A stretch of DNA of 64,000 bases, taken from positions 1-64,000 of the forward strand of contig NZ_JAPDIA010000003.1 of the NCBI RefSeq assembly GCF_029525575.1, given 5' to 3'. Below the pieces are notes generated by a model. The model was not told the origin of the DNA and searched no databases. It saw nothing but the letters and a program-made list of their open reading frames with translations. Made by a program: the position numbers and the translations under genes. Below, piece by piece: positions 49,057 to 60,455 of this stretch. This stretch comes from Cohnella rhizosphaerae. Its GTDB lineage: Bacteria > Bacillota > Bacilli > Paenibacillales > Paenibacillaceae. Each line of letters starts with the position of its first letter. The first letter of the stretch is position 1.

Positions 49057-50761
49057 AATGACGCGCGAGGCGTATGCCGGCATGTTCGGGCCGACGACCG
49101 GCGATGCGGTTCGGCTCGCGGATACGGAGCTGTGGGCGGAGATCGAGCGGGACTACACCGTCTACGGAGACGAATGCAAGTTCGGCGGCGGCAAGGTGAT
49201 CCGGGACGGGATGGGGCAGTCTGCCCATGCCGTACGGGCTGACGGCGTACTGGACACGATCATCACGAATGCCGTCGTCATCGATCACTGGGGCATCGTG
49301 AAGGCGGACATCGGCATCAAGGACGGGATGATCGTCGGCATCGGCAAGGGCGGCAATCCCGACATCATGGACGGCGTCCGGCCGGATATGATCGTCGGCG
49401 CGAGCACCGAGGTCATCGCCGGCGAGGGCAGGATCGTGACGGCGGGCGGCATCGACGCGCACATCCACTTTATTTGCCCGCAGCAGATCGAGACGGCGCT
49501 GTCGTCGGGCGTGACGACGATGATCGGCGGCGGCACGGGACCGGCGACCGGGACCAACGCCACGACATGCACGCCCGGCGCCTGGCATCTGCGACGGATG
49601 CTGGAGGCCGCGGAGGCTTTTTCGATGAATCTGGGGTTCACGGGAAAAGGAAACGCGTCGTTCGAAGCGCCGCTCGTCGAGCAGATCGAAGCGGGCGCGA
49701 TCGGCCTCAAGCTGCACGAAGACTGGGGCACGACGCCGCGCGCGATCGATACGTGCCTGCGCGTGGCCGACGCGTACGACGTGCAGGTAGCGATCCATAC
49801 CGATACGCTGAACGAGGCGGGCTTCCTGGAGGATACGCTGGCCGCCATCGGCGGCAGAACGATCCACACCTACCATACGGAAGGCGCGGGCGGCGGACAT
49901 GCGCCGGATATCATCCGCGCTGCCTCACATCCCAACGTGCTGCCCTCGTCCACCAACCCGACGCGCCCGTTCACGGTCAACACGATCGAGGAGCATCTGG
50001 ACATGCTGATGGTCTGTCACCACCTCGATAGCCGCATCCCCGAAGACGTCGCGTTCGCCGACTCCCGAATCCGGCCCGAGACGATCGCCGCGGAGGATAT
50101 ATTGCACGATATGGGCGTATTCAGCATGATCAGCTCCGATTCGCAGGCGATGGGGCGCGTAGGCGAGGTCATCCTGCGCACGTGGCAGACCGCGGACAAG
50201 ATGAAGCGGCAGCGGGGCCCGCTCGGGGCGGATACGGACAGCGACAATTTTCGGATCAGGCGTTATATCGCCAAGTACACGATCAACCCTGCGATCACGC
50301 ACGGCATCTCGCATCTCGTCGGCTCGGTCGAACCGGGCAAGCTCGCCGACCTCGCGGTCTGGTCGCCTGCCTTTTTCGGCGTCAAACCGGACCTCGTCCT
50401 GAAGGGCGGGAGCATCGCATACGCGCAGATGGGCGATCCCGGGGCGTCGATCCCGACGCCGCAGCCGGTCATGGGCAGGCCGATGTTCGCCGCCTACGGC
50501 CGGGCCGTCGAGCAGTGCGCGGTTACGTTCGTCTCGCAGGCGGCTTACGATAGCGGCTTGGCTGAGAGATTGGGGCTGCGCAAGCGGATCGAGCCTGTGC
50601 GCAACTGCCGCAGCGTCTCTAAAGCGGACATGATTCTGAACGACGCGACGCCCGATATTCGGGTGGATCCGGAGACGTACACGGTGACGGTGGACGGCGT
50701 GCCCGCCGTCTGCGAGCCGGCAGAGCGGCTGCCGATGGCGCAACGTTACTTTTTATTCTAG
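49049..50761 (+). CDS. ureC: Urease alpha (catalytic) subunit
   Basis: A 570-residue UreC. The di-nickel ligands are present: His138 and His140 (GGIDAHIHF), the carbamylated Lys221 (GLKLHEDW), His250 (VAIHTDT), His276 ([17 protein letters not shown]) and Asp in [10 protein letters not shown]. The catalytic flap His is in MVCHHLD. It hydrolyses urea to ammonia and carbamate in the cytoplasm. ATG 49049 overlaps the ureB stop. Confidence 0.98.
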   Translation: MARMTREAYAGMFGPTTGDAVRLADTELWAEIERDYTVYGDECKFGGGKVIRDGMGQSAHAVRADGVLDTIITNAVVIDHWGIVKADIGIKDGMIVGIGKGGNPDIMDGVRPDMIVGASTEVIAGEGRIVTAGGIDAHIHFICPQQIETALSSGVTTMIGGGTGPATGTNATTCTPGAWHLRRMLEAAEAFSMNLGFTGKGNASFEAPLVEQIEAGAIGLKLHEDWGTTPRAIDTCLRVADAYDVQVAIHTDTLNEAGFLEDTLAAIGGRTIHTYHTEGAGGGHAPDIIRAASHPNVLPSSTNPTRPFTVNTIEEHLDMLMVCHHLDSRIPEDVAFADSRIRPETIAAEDILHDMGVFSMISSDSQAMGRVGEVILRTWQTADKMKRQRGPLGADTDSDNFRIRRYIAKYTINPAITHGISHLVGSVEPGKLADLAVWSPAFFGVKPDLVLKGGSIAYAQMGDPGASIPTPQPVMGRPMFAAYGRAVEQCAVTFVSQAAYDSGLAERLGLRKRIEPVRNCRSVSKADMILNDATPDIRVDPETYTVTVDGVPAVCEPAERLPMAQRYFLF

Positions 50762-50782
50762 GGCGGGAGGAGTCTGGCGCCT

Positions 50783-51463
50783 ATGATTCGATGGCTCGCG
50801 GCCCAGCAACTGCTCGACTCCGCGCTGCCCATCGGCGGCTTCGCGCATTCGTTCGGCCTCGAGGCAGCGGTGCAGGACGGCCTCGTCGCCGACCTGCGGG
50901 AGCTTGAGCAGTATATTCGCACGATGCTCCTGCAGAGCTGGTCGACGGCGGACGCCATGGCCGTCAAGGCGGTGTACGAGGCGGCGGACGGGGATTGGGC
51001 GCGTGCGTGGCGCGTAGAACGGCTCGTCCATCTGCAGCGGGCAGGCAGCGAATCGCGTGCGGGCGCGGAGAAGATGGGGCGGCGCCTGCTTCAGCTGGCC
51101 GTCTCGATCCATCCCGCGCTTGACTGGTCGGTCTTGCTCGCGGCATGCGAAACCGGAGATTGCCTTGCCACGCATCCGCTCGTGCACGGCTTCGTCTGCC
51201 GGCAGCTCGGGCTGCCGCTCGAGCAAGCGGTGCAGGGTTATCTGTACGCCTGCGTCGTCACGGCGACGAGCAGCGCGCTGCGGCTGCTGCCGATCGGGCA
51301 GACCGAATGCCAGGCGCTCATCGCCCGGCTCGGTCCCGCGATCGACGAGGGCTGGCGCATCGCGCGGGAACTGGCGCCGGAGGAAGCCTATACGAACGCG
51401 CCGTTGAGCGAGATCGGCGCGATCCGGCACGAGACGCTGTATTCGCGCCTGTTCATGTCCTGA
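50783..51463 (+). CDS. ureF: Urease accessory protein UreF
   Basis: A 226-residue all-helical UreF. LLDSALPIGGFAHSFGLE at the start and THPLVHGFVCRQLGLPLE in the middle are typical. UreF links UreD to the UreG GTPase during nickel insertion. It follows ureC by 21 bp with no ureE between them. Confidence 0.96.
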   Translation: MIRWLAAQQLLDSALPIGGFAHSFGLEAAVQDGLVADLRELEQYIRTMLLQSWSTADAMAVKAVYEAADGDWARAWRVERLVHLQRAGSESRAGAEKMGRRLLQLAVSIHPALDWSVLLAACETGDCLATHPLVHGFVCRQLGLPLEQAVQGYLYACVVTATSSALRLLPIGQTECQALIARLGPAIDEGWRIARELAPEEAYTNAPLSEIGAIRHETLYSRLFMS

Positions 51464-51536
51464 GCGTCACGAGAGTGTTATGAGGAGACGACACAAGCCT
51501 ATTTAACGCAACGCTATTTAATAGGAGGAATGCGAA

Positions 51537-52226
51537 ATGTGCCAAGGAAAAGGACCGGGACACCATCACCCCGAGTGGTCGCAGCCGGCGTTCGAGGGCT
51601 CGCGCCCCATGCGCATCGGCATCGGAGGCCCCGTCGGATCGGGGAAGACCGCGCTGCTCGAGAATATCGCGCGCGAGCTCCAGTCGCGGTTCAGTCTCGG
51701 CGTGATCACGAACGATATTTATACGAAGGAGGACGCGCGCATCCTGCTGGCCACGGGCGTGCTGCCGGAAGAGCGCGTCATCGGCGTGGAGACGGGCGGC
51801 TGTCCGCATACGGCCGTTCGGGAGGATGCCTCCATGAACTTCGAGGCCGTGAACGAGCTTGAAGAGCGATTCCCCGGCCTGCAGCTCATTCTGATCGAGA
51901 GCGGCGGCGACAACCTGGCCGCGGCATTCAGCCCGGAGCTGGCCGATCGCTTCATCTATATCATCGACGTCGCGCAGGGAGAGAAGATTCCGCGCAAGGG
52001 CGGTCCGGGCATTATGCGATCCGACCTGCTGATCATCAACAAGACCGATCTCGCTCCGCATGTCGGCGCCAGCCTGGCGGTCATGGAGGCGGACACCAAG
52101 CGAATGCGCGGGGATCGGCCTTACGTATTCTCCAATTTGCGCGGAGGAGAAGGCGTGGCGGAGATCGTCTCCTGGCTCGCGCATGAATACGAGCATGCTC
52201 ATGGCATCGAGCACAGCCACCGCTGA
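51537..52226 (+). CDS. ureG: Urease accessory GTPase UreG with His-rich ends
   Basis: A 229-residue SIMIBI GTPase: P-loop [23 protein letters not shown], the metal-binding ETGGCPHTA and [11 protein letters not shown]. Both termini are histidine-rich ([14 protein letters not shown] and [14 protein letters not shown]), which could bind nickel, a role usually played by UreE, absent here. AGGAGGA lies before ATG 51537. Confidence 0.97.
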   Translation: MCQGKGPGHHHPEWSQPAFEGSRPMRIGIGGPVGSGKTALLENIARELQSRFSLGVITNDIYTKEDARILLATGVLPEERVIGVETGGCPHTAVREDASMNFEAVNELEERFPGLQLILIESGGDNLAAAFSPELADRFIYIIDVAQGEKIPRKGGPGIMRSDLLIINKTDLAPHVGASLAVMEADTKRMRGDRPYVFSNLRGGEGVAEIVSWLAHEYEHAHGIEHSHR

Positions 52227-53065
52227 CGGAGGTGCCGGCCGCCCTTCGGTGCTGGAAGCCGCGGCCGAGCTGCGGGGCGGCGCGACCGTCCTGGCTCGCC
52301 GCTACTGCACGTCGCCGATCAAGATCGCCAAGACATTTCCCGAAGGAGGCGCGCTTGGCGTCATGCTGATGGACGCTTCGCCGGGCATGCTGGCGGGCGA
52401 CCGCTATGGACTGAGCTGGGAGGCGGAGGCCGGCACGCATCTTGTGCTGACGAACCAAGGCTTCACCAAAGTTCATCCGTGCGGGCTCGGTCAGGCTGCG
52501 TCGATGGAGAGCTGTTATCGAATCGGTGCCGGCGCCGTCGTGGAGACGATGATGAAGCCCGTCATGCTCTATCGGGACGCCGTCTTCGACAACCGAACGG
52601 TCGTCGAGCTGGCCCCCGGCGCCGTCTGGATGCAGGGCGAGGTGCTGTGCCCGGGGGAGGATGCTGCGGGGAGAGGCTTTTCAATACGAGTCGTTGGACA
52701 ATCGTTTGTCCGTTTATTACGAGGGTGAGTTGATCCATCATCAGCGGCAGCTGATCCGGCCGGCCTTGCAGCGGATGGCGACGCAAGGGGCTTGGGGAGA
52801 TTACAGTCACCTAGGATCGTTTGTTGTTTTTTCGGACCGGGTGACGCCGGGGCTGCTGGAGATCGTAAGGAAGGCGCTCGAGGAGCTCCCCTTTGCGCAG
52901 GAGCAGCTGATCGCGGGCGCGGCGCTGACCTGGCGGCACGGTTTGTCCGTCTCGGCGTCGGCGTCGGCCGCATGGGTGCTGCAGCAGACGCTTTGGGATG
53001 TCTGGGCAGCGGTGCGGCAGACGTTACTGGGGCTTAGGCCTAGTCAGGCGAGTCGGATCGGATAA
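52201..53065 (+). CDS. ureD: Urease accessory protein UreD (frame broken by one extra G)
   Basis: Restored length 287 residues. UreD (UreH) is the scaffold that binds apo-urease and passes nickel from UreG. Conserved text includes [42 protein letters not shown] and the second-half [11 protein letters not shown]. The frame breaks in the G5 run at 52653-52657: with G4 it reads [22 protein letters not shown]. The start at 52201 overlaps ureG. Confidence 0.92.
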
Positions 53066-53097
53066 ATTTTATATCTATAAAAAAGGAAATTAAACAG

Positions 53098-53144
53098 AGC
53101 TCGTCCTTAAGGTCTATGGAGACCGGGCGGGCTTTATTTTTTTT
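53098..53144 (+). terminator. Terminator of the urease operon
   Basis: AGCTCGTCC / GGGCGGGCT with an inner GGTCT/AGACC stem, followed by TTATTTTTTTT. Confidence 0.85.
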
Positions 53145-53298
53145 AGCTGCTATTTGTTCAGTAGTTGTTCAGAACGATCATTGATAATGGTTAAAAAGGC
53201 CTGAAAATGAAAGAAAGCAATAGTACAAGGGAGGATGTTGGTAAATTTTTCTTTGTATTTTCGACATTTTATTTTAAGAAAGAAGGGATTCGTTCTCC

Positions 53299-56200
53299 AT
53301 GTTAGCGAACCACGTCAGTAAATCGAAATGGATGAAGAGGCTTTTCTTAAATTTGTTAATCGTCGCGCTGATCGGGTCTTCGATTTCCTTGTCGCCGCCC
53401 GCGGCAAGCGCGGCTTCCGAGCCGCTGCTGGTGCCTTTAACGAATAGCGATTATCTTGATTTTACGTCGAATTCGTCGACCAACAATCCCTCAAGGGAAT
53501 CCGGGACCTCGGGCAATGCGGTAGGCAACGTGTATCGTTATAAAAATGTACTGACCAAAAACAACATTACGGTCGATGCGCTGGTCAAGATCGTCAGCAA
53601 GGATACGACGGCCACCCTGAATTTGTTGGACGACGACCCGTCCGGAAAATCCGCTGATATCCTCCGACGGTTTAATCCGACGATATCTACAAGCGGGGGG
53701 AGCGGGCGGGATCCTGTTTCAGATCAGCTTTGTACAAAGCGGGACGAGCGATCCTGTTTATCTGAAAGGCTTTAATCTGACGGCGATCGACCTGGACGGC
53801 AACAGTTCCTACCAGGAATATGCCGAAGTCGGGGGGATTCTCGAGCTATGAAGTTGGCGATATAAATTCGAGTAATACAGGCTACAGAACAAGTTTGACC
53901 ATCTATGATGCAAACTCGCCTGTCAGCGATCGTCCGAGTGGCGGCCGCACACGATTTAAAGGAGTCCTCAATTCGCTCCCGGACGTGAGCTTTGACAATA
54001 CGGCTTCGTTTATTGCCCACTACGATGCGCCCGTTCAGACGATTAGCGTGTTGATCGGCAATACGGGCCCTCTTAATAATGGCAGTGGAGTAGGGAGACA
54101 ATTCTCGCTTAATTTTGGTGCGCCCGGCGGTATATTCGGTGACCCCGCAACCTATAGTAACGCAGATTCTCCTACAATTAACGTGGAGGTCCAGGACGGT
54201 ACCGATGGAAAGCTGTCTGCTGCAGAGCTCCCTAATGTCGTTCTCTCGGGTACGACGACGAAGGCTTCAACCGGTGATGTGGTCACGATTACGGTCGAAG
54301 ATTTCGCAGGAAAGATTCTTACTTTTACCACAAGTGTTGCGAGCGGAGGCGGCTACACCAAGACGGTCGATTTGTCTTCATTGACGATGGGCGTCGTTAA
54401 GGTGACGGCCAGCGTGGTTAACGCAAATGGTAATCCTTCCACGCCGGCAACGGATTCTTCAGAGATTACAAACGTGGCGCCGGTGGCGACGAACGTGGAG
54501 ATCGACGGCATCGACGTAGTCGGCCAGCAACTGACGGGCAGTTATGATTACTCGGATGCCGACAGCAATTCTCAAGGCACCTCGACGTTCAAATGGTACG
54601 TCGGCAGCAATCAGGACGGAACGGGCAAGGTCGAAATTACTAACGAAACGGGATTAACCTACACGCCGGTGGCAGGCGACACGAATAAGTACCTCTTCTT
54701 CGAAGTGACGCCGGTCGCGGTAGCAGGCGTATTGACGGGCACACCGGTCGTGAGTACGGGCTTTGGTCCGATCAAGCCGGCAAACGTGGCGCCGGTGGCG
54801 ACGAACGTGGAGATCGACGGCATCGACGAAGTCGGCCAGCAACTGACGGGCAGTTATGATTACTCGGATGCCGACAGCAATTCTCAAGGCACCTCGACGT
54901 TCAAATGGTACGTCGGCAGCAATCAGGACGGAACGGGCAAGGTCGAAATTACTAACGAAACGGGATTAACCTACACGCCGGTGGCAGGCGACACGAATAA
55001 GTACCTCTTCTTCGAAGTGACACCGGTCGCGGTAGCAGGCGTATTGACGGGCACACCGGTCGTGAGTACGGGCTTTGGTCCGATCAAGCCGGCGAACGTG
55101 GCGCCGGTGGCGACGAACGTGGAGATCGACGGCATCGACGAAGTCGGCCAGCAACTGACGGGCAGTTATGATTACTCGGATGCCGACAGCAATTCTCAAG
55201 GCACCTCGACGTTCAAATGGTACGTCGGCAGCAATCAGGACGGAACGGGCAAGGTCGAAATTACTAACGAAACGGGATTAACCTACACGCCGGTGGCAGG
55301 CGACACGAATAAGTACCTCTTCTTCGAAGTGACGCCGGTCGCGGTAGCAGGCGTATTGACGGGCACACCGGTCGTGAGTACGGGCTTTGGTCCGATCAAG
55401 CCTGCAAACGTGGCGCCGGTGGCGACCAACGGTTCCAAATCTACGCATCTGAATACGCCGGTAAGCGGTACGTTGTCCGCCACGGATGCAGATACGAATG
55501 ACACCTTGACATATGCCCTGGTTACGAATGGGGTGCATGGATCGGTCACGGTGAATCCGGACGGCAGCTATACGTACACGCCGGACGACAATTACGTAGG
55601 CACCGACAGCTTCACCTTCAAGGCAACTGACGGCAAGGCAGACTCCAACGAGGCGACAGTGTCAATCACCGTCACGAACCAGAAGCCGACCGCCATTCCG
55701 CAAGACGTTGTCATTAGCGTGAACGGCGCTGTATATAACGGCCAGCTGCACGGCAGCGACCTTGATTCTGGCGACACGCTCACCTTTGCCAAGGCAAGCG
55801 GTCCTGAGCACGGCACGGTTACGATAGATGCCGATACTGGCACCTATACGTACCAACCGACTCCGGGCTACAGCGGCCAGGATAGCTTTACTTTCACGGT
55901 CACCGACAACCACGGCGCAACGTCGGCACCTGCACAGGTGACGATCGTGATTGCGGAGCCGGGCACGTACGTCATCCGTTTGGTAGCCGATCCGGACACG
56001 CTCATCGGTGACGGCAAATCCACGACGCAGCTGACGGCGACCTTGCTGGACAGTGAAAATAATCCTGTTCCAGGCGTTACGGTCAAGTTCGGCGCGACGT
56101 CCGGCACATTCCCGGACGGTGACGAAGCCGTGACGGATGCGTCCGGGAAAGCGGTCATTCCGTATAAGACGTCCAAAATTTCGAGCACGGTCTCTCAGGT

Positions 56201-58328
56201 CATTCCCGTAACTGCGGACGTGCACGACACGGCAAAGGGTATTTATAGCCACCAGCAGATCAACGTCACGTTCCAACCCGCTGCGATCCGCGGCGTCGTG
56301 GCTTCGACGGTTAACGGCCACCGCGTCGTTGAAAAAGGCGTTACGGTCCGCATTTCGAACGCGACGACCGGCTTCTCCGCCGAGACGACGACGGACGAAC
56401 TGGGGCAATACGCCATACCGGTTCCCGAAGGAGATCTCGTCTACAGCATCGAGATTATCAAGCCGGTCACGGTAGGCGGCGAGACGAAGCAAGTGTCGTT
56501 CAAGCAGACCGCCAAGGTCGGCGAGATTATGGGCGGCGGCGAAGAATATTTCGACTCGGAAAAGGTCGCCACGGGCATCATCGTGCTCGCGAAGCCCGAC
56601 GGCTCGCAGAAGCTGCTGGACGACCAGGATTCGGACGATCGCGATATGGCGGCACAGATCAAGATCAAGATTCAGGATCCCGACACCGGCGCGTTCGTAA
56701 CGGTAAACGGACAGGACGCGTTCGCGCTCGATCCGAGCGGCGTGTTCAGCATTCCGGGCCTGGTCAAAGGCAAGAAGTACGGCCTGGCGATCGTGTACAG
56801 TCTGCCTGACGCCCAAGGCGGCGGCGCGGCGAAGGAAATCATCATGAACGCGGTCGACAACGACGGCACGCTGCCGAAGTTCGAGCTGTCCGCGGACGGC
56901 GAGCTCAACATTCTGGACGAGCTGATCGACCCGTACGGCGACATTACGGATAAAGTAACAAACGCGGCAGTCGACGGCGCGCACGTCGTCCTCTACTATG
57001 CCGATACGCCGCGCAACAGAGCCGCGGGCATCACGCCGGGCACCGAAGTCGTATTACCGGCAATCCCAGGTTTCGCGCCGAACGACAATGCCAATCCGCA
57101 GACGAGCAAGGGCGGCGGCAAATACGCCTACATGGTGTACCCGACGACCGACTACTATCTGGTCGTGACGGCTGCCGGTTACGATACGTACGTCAGTCCG
57201 ACGATTCCGGTCGAGTACGCGATCGTACGTCATGACGTGCCGCTGACGCCTCAGACGAGCACGCCGTCGCCGGGCGGCCCGACGGGTCCGTCGACGCCGG
57301 CAGAGCCCGAGCAGACAGGCAAGCCCGATCTGATCGTCAATGTCACGATCGATCGCAGCACCTATGAAGAGAGCAGCACGGCGGCCGTGACCGTCCAATA
57401 TAAAAACGACGGCGACGCCGCTGCCAAGGATGCGCAAATCACGCTCGCGATTCCCGATGGCGCGGAAGTGGTGGACGCTGCCGGCGGTACGGTATCGGAC
57501 GGCAAGATTGTCTGGAAACCGGGCACGGTAGACGTGTCGGCAGGCGGAAAATATGTCGTCAAGCTGAAGTGGCCGCAGATCGATGCCGCCGAGCGGATGG
57601 CCGAGTTGGTTGCCCAGGCGTCGGCAGCGAACCTTGCAGCCGAGGACGCAGCCAACGCGGAAGCATCGGCCAAGCTGCTTATTTTCTCCAACCGCTATGG
57701 CAACGTTTCGCATATTCGTTACATTCTTGGCTATCCGGACAAGAAGTTCCTTCCGAACCGGACGCTGACGCGCGCGGAACTGGCGGCGATCATCGCGCGC
57801 CTGATCGACGGCGGCGGCACGACGCTTAAGGCGCAATACAGCGATGTGCGCACAGGACACTGGGCGAGCGGATACATCCGCATCGCCTCGGATAACGGCA
57901 TTTTCACGGGCTATACGGATGGCAGCTTCCACCCGGACAGCCCGGTCACCCGCGAGGAACTGGCGGCGGTCATGGTCCGCTACCTGAAGCTGAAGGTCGC
58001 GAAGCCGCTCGATTCGAAGTTCGCGGACGCCGAGGGCCGCTGGTCGTCGGCAGCGATCGAAGCGCTGTTCCGCAACGCGCTGACGACCGGCTACGAAGAC
58101 GGCACCTTCAAGCCATCCGCGCCGATCGTCCGCCAAGAAGCGGTGACCATGATCAACAGGCTGCTGTACCGCGGACCGCTCGGCGGCGTGGAGGCTTCCT
58201 TCCCTGACGTACCTGCGTCGAGCTGGTCGTTCGGTCAGATCGAAGAAGCCACGAGATCGCACGAATCCACGCGCGCCGCAGACGGCAGCGAGATTTTCGC
58301 GAAGAGCATCGCAGACAACATTCAATAG
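53299..58328 (+). CDS. Giant SLH surface protein with Ig-like and cadherin-like repeats (frame broken twice)
   Basis: Restored length 1,675 residues. Signal peptide with LIGSSISLSPPAASA. An N-terminal DUF-like beta region is followed by three nearly identical 104-residue domains (VAPVATNVEIDGID.EVGQQL..), two cadherin/VCBS-like domains (DTLTYALVTNGVHGSVTVNPDG, DTLTFAKASGPEHGTVTID) and a Big_1-like domain (DPDTLIGDGKSTTQLTATL). Then come a carboxypeptidase-regulatory-like region, a DUF11-like domain and three C-terminal SLH repeats that bind the wall polymer. Breaks lie in the G6 runs at 53695-53700 and 53831-53836; one G removed from each joins the frames. Likely an adhesin or S-layer component. 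Confidence 0.88.
54471..55406 (+). repeat. Three tandem 312-bp repeats within the SLH protein gene
   Basis: Copies begin at 54471, 54783 and 55095 (each AACGTGGCGCCGGTGGCG). They differ at only a few bases, for example GACGTAGTC versus GACGAAGTC. Each encodes one 104-residue Ig-like domain. Confidence 0.97.
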
Positions 58329-58342
58329 GCAAATCGTAAAAA

Positions 58343-58393
58343 GGCTCGTCCGGCAGGTCTCCTTCTTCATGGGGACCGGGACGGCCTTTTCTT
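58343..58393 (+). terminator. Terminator after the SLH protein gene
   Basis: GGCTCGTCC / GGGACGGCC with an inner GGTCTCC/GGGGACC stem and TTTTCTTTT. It resembles the urease terminator in sequence and plan. Confidence 0.8.
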
Positions 58394-58483
58394 TTCGCCG
58401 ACCTATTCTTTGATTCATGCCCGGACGGCGGAGGGTAATAACTGGAAAACGAGGGCTGGTCGCGCGCCTGCCGGTGGGCGAGC

Positions 58484-58513
58484 GCATAAGAATTTGGGAG
58501 GGGTTAAATACTA
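58484..58513 (+). promoter_or_regulatory. Sigma-G-type promoter of spoVT
   Basis: GCATA at 58484-58488, an 18-bp spacer, AATACTA at 58507-58513 (one mismatch). spoVT is sigma-G dependent in B. subtilis. The rest of 58394-58640 holds nothing I recognise. Confidence 0.5.
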
Positions 58514-58640
58514 CTCCCATGGTAAAAGATCAATCCTTATCCCTGAGCTACCGCGTTCGTCATACATGCCGTATGCCGTACCTGATGCGGCTTCGGGCCA
58601 TGGTCCAAAACATCCAAGGAAAGTGGGGCATCTCGAAACC

Positions 58641-59183
58641 ATGAAAGCAACCGGAATAGTACGCCGCATCGACGATCTGGGCCGGGTAGTCATCCCGAAG
58701 GAAATCCGCAGGACGCTCCGCATCCGCGAAGGCGATCCGCTTGAGATCTTCGTGGACCGCGACGGGGAAGTCATTCTTAAGAAGTATTCGCCGATCGGCG
58801 AGCTGGGCGACTTCGCCAAGGAGTATGCCGAATCGCTTGCCGAGAGCACGAACCACATCTGCCTGATCTCGGACCGGGATGCCGTCATCGCCGTAGCGGG
58901 CGCATCCAAGAAGGAATATCTGGACAAGGCCATCGGCCAGACGCTCGAGAACTGCATGGAGAGCCGCAAGATCACGCTCGAAGCCAGCGCCGGTCAATTC
59001 GAGCTGCTGCGCGACACCAGCGAAAGTCTGAGCTCCTTCGTAGCCGCGCCAATCGTAGCCGGGGGCGATCCGATCGGGACGGTCGTGCTGCTTAGCCGCG
59101 AAGAAGGCATGAAAATGGGCGAGATGGAGAGCAAGATGGTCGAGACGGCAGCCGGCTTCCTGGCCAAACAAATGGAGCAATAA
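58641..59183 (+). CDS. spoVT: Stage V sporulation protein T
   Basis: A 180-residue SpoVT. The N-terminal AbrB-type swapped-hairpin (MKATGIVRRIDDLGRVVIPKEIRRTLRIREGD) is joined to a C-terminal GAF-like domain (~55-180). It tunes sigma-G genes in the forespore. In Bacillus it lies just after mfd; here 22 kb of other genes separate them. Confidence 0.96.
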   Translation: MKATGIVRRIDDLGRVVIPKEIRRTLRIREGDPLEIFVDRDGEVILKKYSPIGELGDFAKEYAESLAESTNHICLISDRDAVIAVAGASKKEYLDKAIGQTLENCMESRKITLEASAGQFELLRDTSESLSSFVAAPIVAGGDPIGTVVLLSREEGMKMGEMESKMVETAAGFLAKQMEQ

Positions 59184-59231
59184 AGGCGCACGCCGCGGAT
59201 ATATTCGCGAACCTCGCGCCGCATACAAATC

Positions 59232-59274
59232 AAGCTTCGCGAACGGAGAGATCCGGAACCGGAAGCTTTTTTTG
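59232..59274 (+). terminator. Terminator after spoVT
   Basis: AAGCTTC pairs with GGAAGCTT, followed by seven T residues. Confidence 0.75.
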
Positions 59275-59310
59275 TTGTCTTCTTTCTTAACACGTTTTTA
59301 ATTTTTACTC

Positions 59311-59339
59311 TTGCAAAGGCTTACATCCGGATTTATAAT
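59311..59339 (+). promoter_or_regulatory. Sigma-A promoter of the LacI-family gene
   Basis: TTGCAA at 59311-59316, a 17-bp spacer and TATAAT at 59334-59339. Confidence 0.75.
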
Positions 59340-59353
59340 GACTACACGAGCTT

Positions 59354-59367
59354 CCGAAACGTTTTGG
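59354..59367. promoter_or_regulatory. LacI-type operator (autoregulatory)
   Basis: CCGAAACGTTTTGG, a near-perfect palindrome centred on CG as LacI-family sites are. It is just downstream of the expected transcription start, a repressing position. The same 14 bases recur at 60456. Confidence 0.82.
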
Positions 59368-59383
59368 TAAAGGGGTGGATACG

Positions 59384-60403
59384 TTGACGACAATCAAAGA
59401 CCTGGCCAAGGCCGCCGGCGTGTCCATTACGACCATCTCCCGGGCGCTCAACGGTTACAGCGACGTGAACGAGAAGACGCGCAAACGCATACAGACGATC
59501 GCCGACGAGATGGGCTACCGGCCGAACGCCGTAGCGAGGAGCCTGGTTACGAAGAAGACGCGCACGATCGGCGTGATCCTGTCCGAGATCAACCGCGAAG
59601 GCGCCAAGGACTCGCTCGCCTTCGAGACGCTCTGCGGCATCAACGACCGCGCGGTGGAGCTGGATTACGACATTTTGCTTTTCAGCACCAATCCGAAGAA
59701 GCAGCTGTCCAAGTCGTACGCCGATTTGTGCAAGGAACGCAATGTCGACGGCGCCATTCTGTCGGGCCTTCGGCTGCACGATCCGTACCTCGAGGAGGTC
59801 GTGCACAAGACCAACTTTCCATGCGTGCTCATCGATATTCCGGCGGAGAGCCGCAACGTGGGGCATGTCACGACGGATAACGTACGCGGCGCCGCCGCGG
59901 CCGTGAATCACCTGATCGGGCTCGGCCACCGCCGGATCGCCATGATCAACGGCCATGACGAAGCGGCCGTCAGCCGGGACCGGCTGGAAGGTTATCGGCA
60001 GGCGCTTGCGGGTGCAGGCATCCCCTTCGACCCCAAGCTCGTATATAACGGGGGCTTCAAGGAAGAAGGCGGCTTCGAGGCCATGTACGGCATCTTGTAC
60101 CAGCATCCCGACACGACCGCCGTTTTCTCGGCGAGCGACCTGATGGTCCTTGGCGCGCTGCGGGCGCTTGAACGGCACGGCCACCGGGCGCCGGAGCGCA
60201 TGTCGATCGTCGGCTACGACGATATCGCCATCGCCTCGCACTGTTCGCCGCCGCTGACCACGATTCGCCAGGACCGCTACGCGATGGGCTACCAGGCCGC
60301 GCAGCTCTTGGTGGATATGCTGGAGAACCGGGACATCGGCCGCAAGATCACGCTTCAATCTGAATTGATCGTCCGTCAGAGCACAGCGCCTTTTTCCGGG
60401 TAA
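59384..60403 (+). CDS. LacI-family transcriptional regulator
   Basis: About 339 residues. An N-terminal HTH plus hinge (TTIKDLAKAAGVSITTISRALNGYSDVNEKTRKRI..MGYRPNAVARSL) precedes a PBP1-type sugar-binding domain (RTIGVILSEI.., SIVGYDDIAIA, LTTIRQDRYAMG). The start is TTG 59384, eight bases after AAAGGGG. The operator pair indicates it represses itself and the downstream debranching enzyme. The likely inducer is a maltodextrin or related glucan sugar, by context only. Confidence 0.93.
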   Translation: MTTIKDLAKAAGVSITTISRALNGYSDVNEKTRKRIQTIADEMGYRPNAVARSLVTKKTRTIGVILSEINREGAKDSLAFETLCGINDRAVELDYDILLFSTNPKKQLSKSYADLCKERNVDGAILSGLRLHDPYLEEVVHKTNFPCVLIDIPAESRNVGHVTTDNVRGAAAAVNHLIGLGHRRIAMINGHDEAAVSRDRLEGYRQALAGAGIPFDPKLVYNGGFKEEGGFEAMYGILYQHPDTTAVFSASDLMVLGALRALERHGHRAPERMSIVGYDDIAIASHCSPPLTTIRQDRYAMGYQAAQLLVDMLENRDIGRKITLQSELIVRQSTAPFSG

Positions 60404-60455
60404 TCGCCTGGCTTCAAGCCATGATGACTGAGAGGCGTTTTTATTTCCACAAAAA

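Noticed and set aside
50762-51536. A hidden ureE between ureC and ureG
   Set aside because: The interval is filled by ureF and a 73-bp gap; no UreE-like reading frame is present.
55662-58520. Long minus-strand frames opposite the SLH protein gene
   Set aside because: Shadow frames of a GC-rich coding strand; composition dominated by Arg, Val and Ala without domains.
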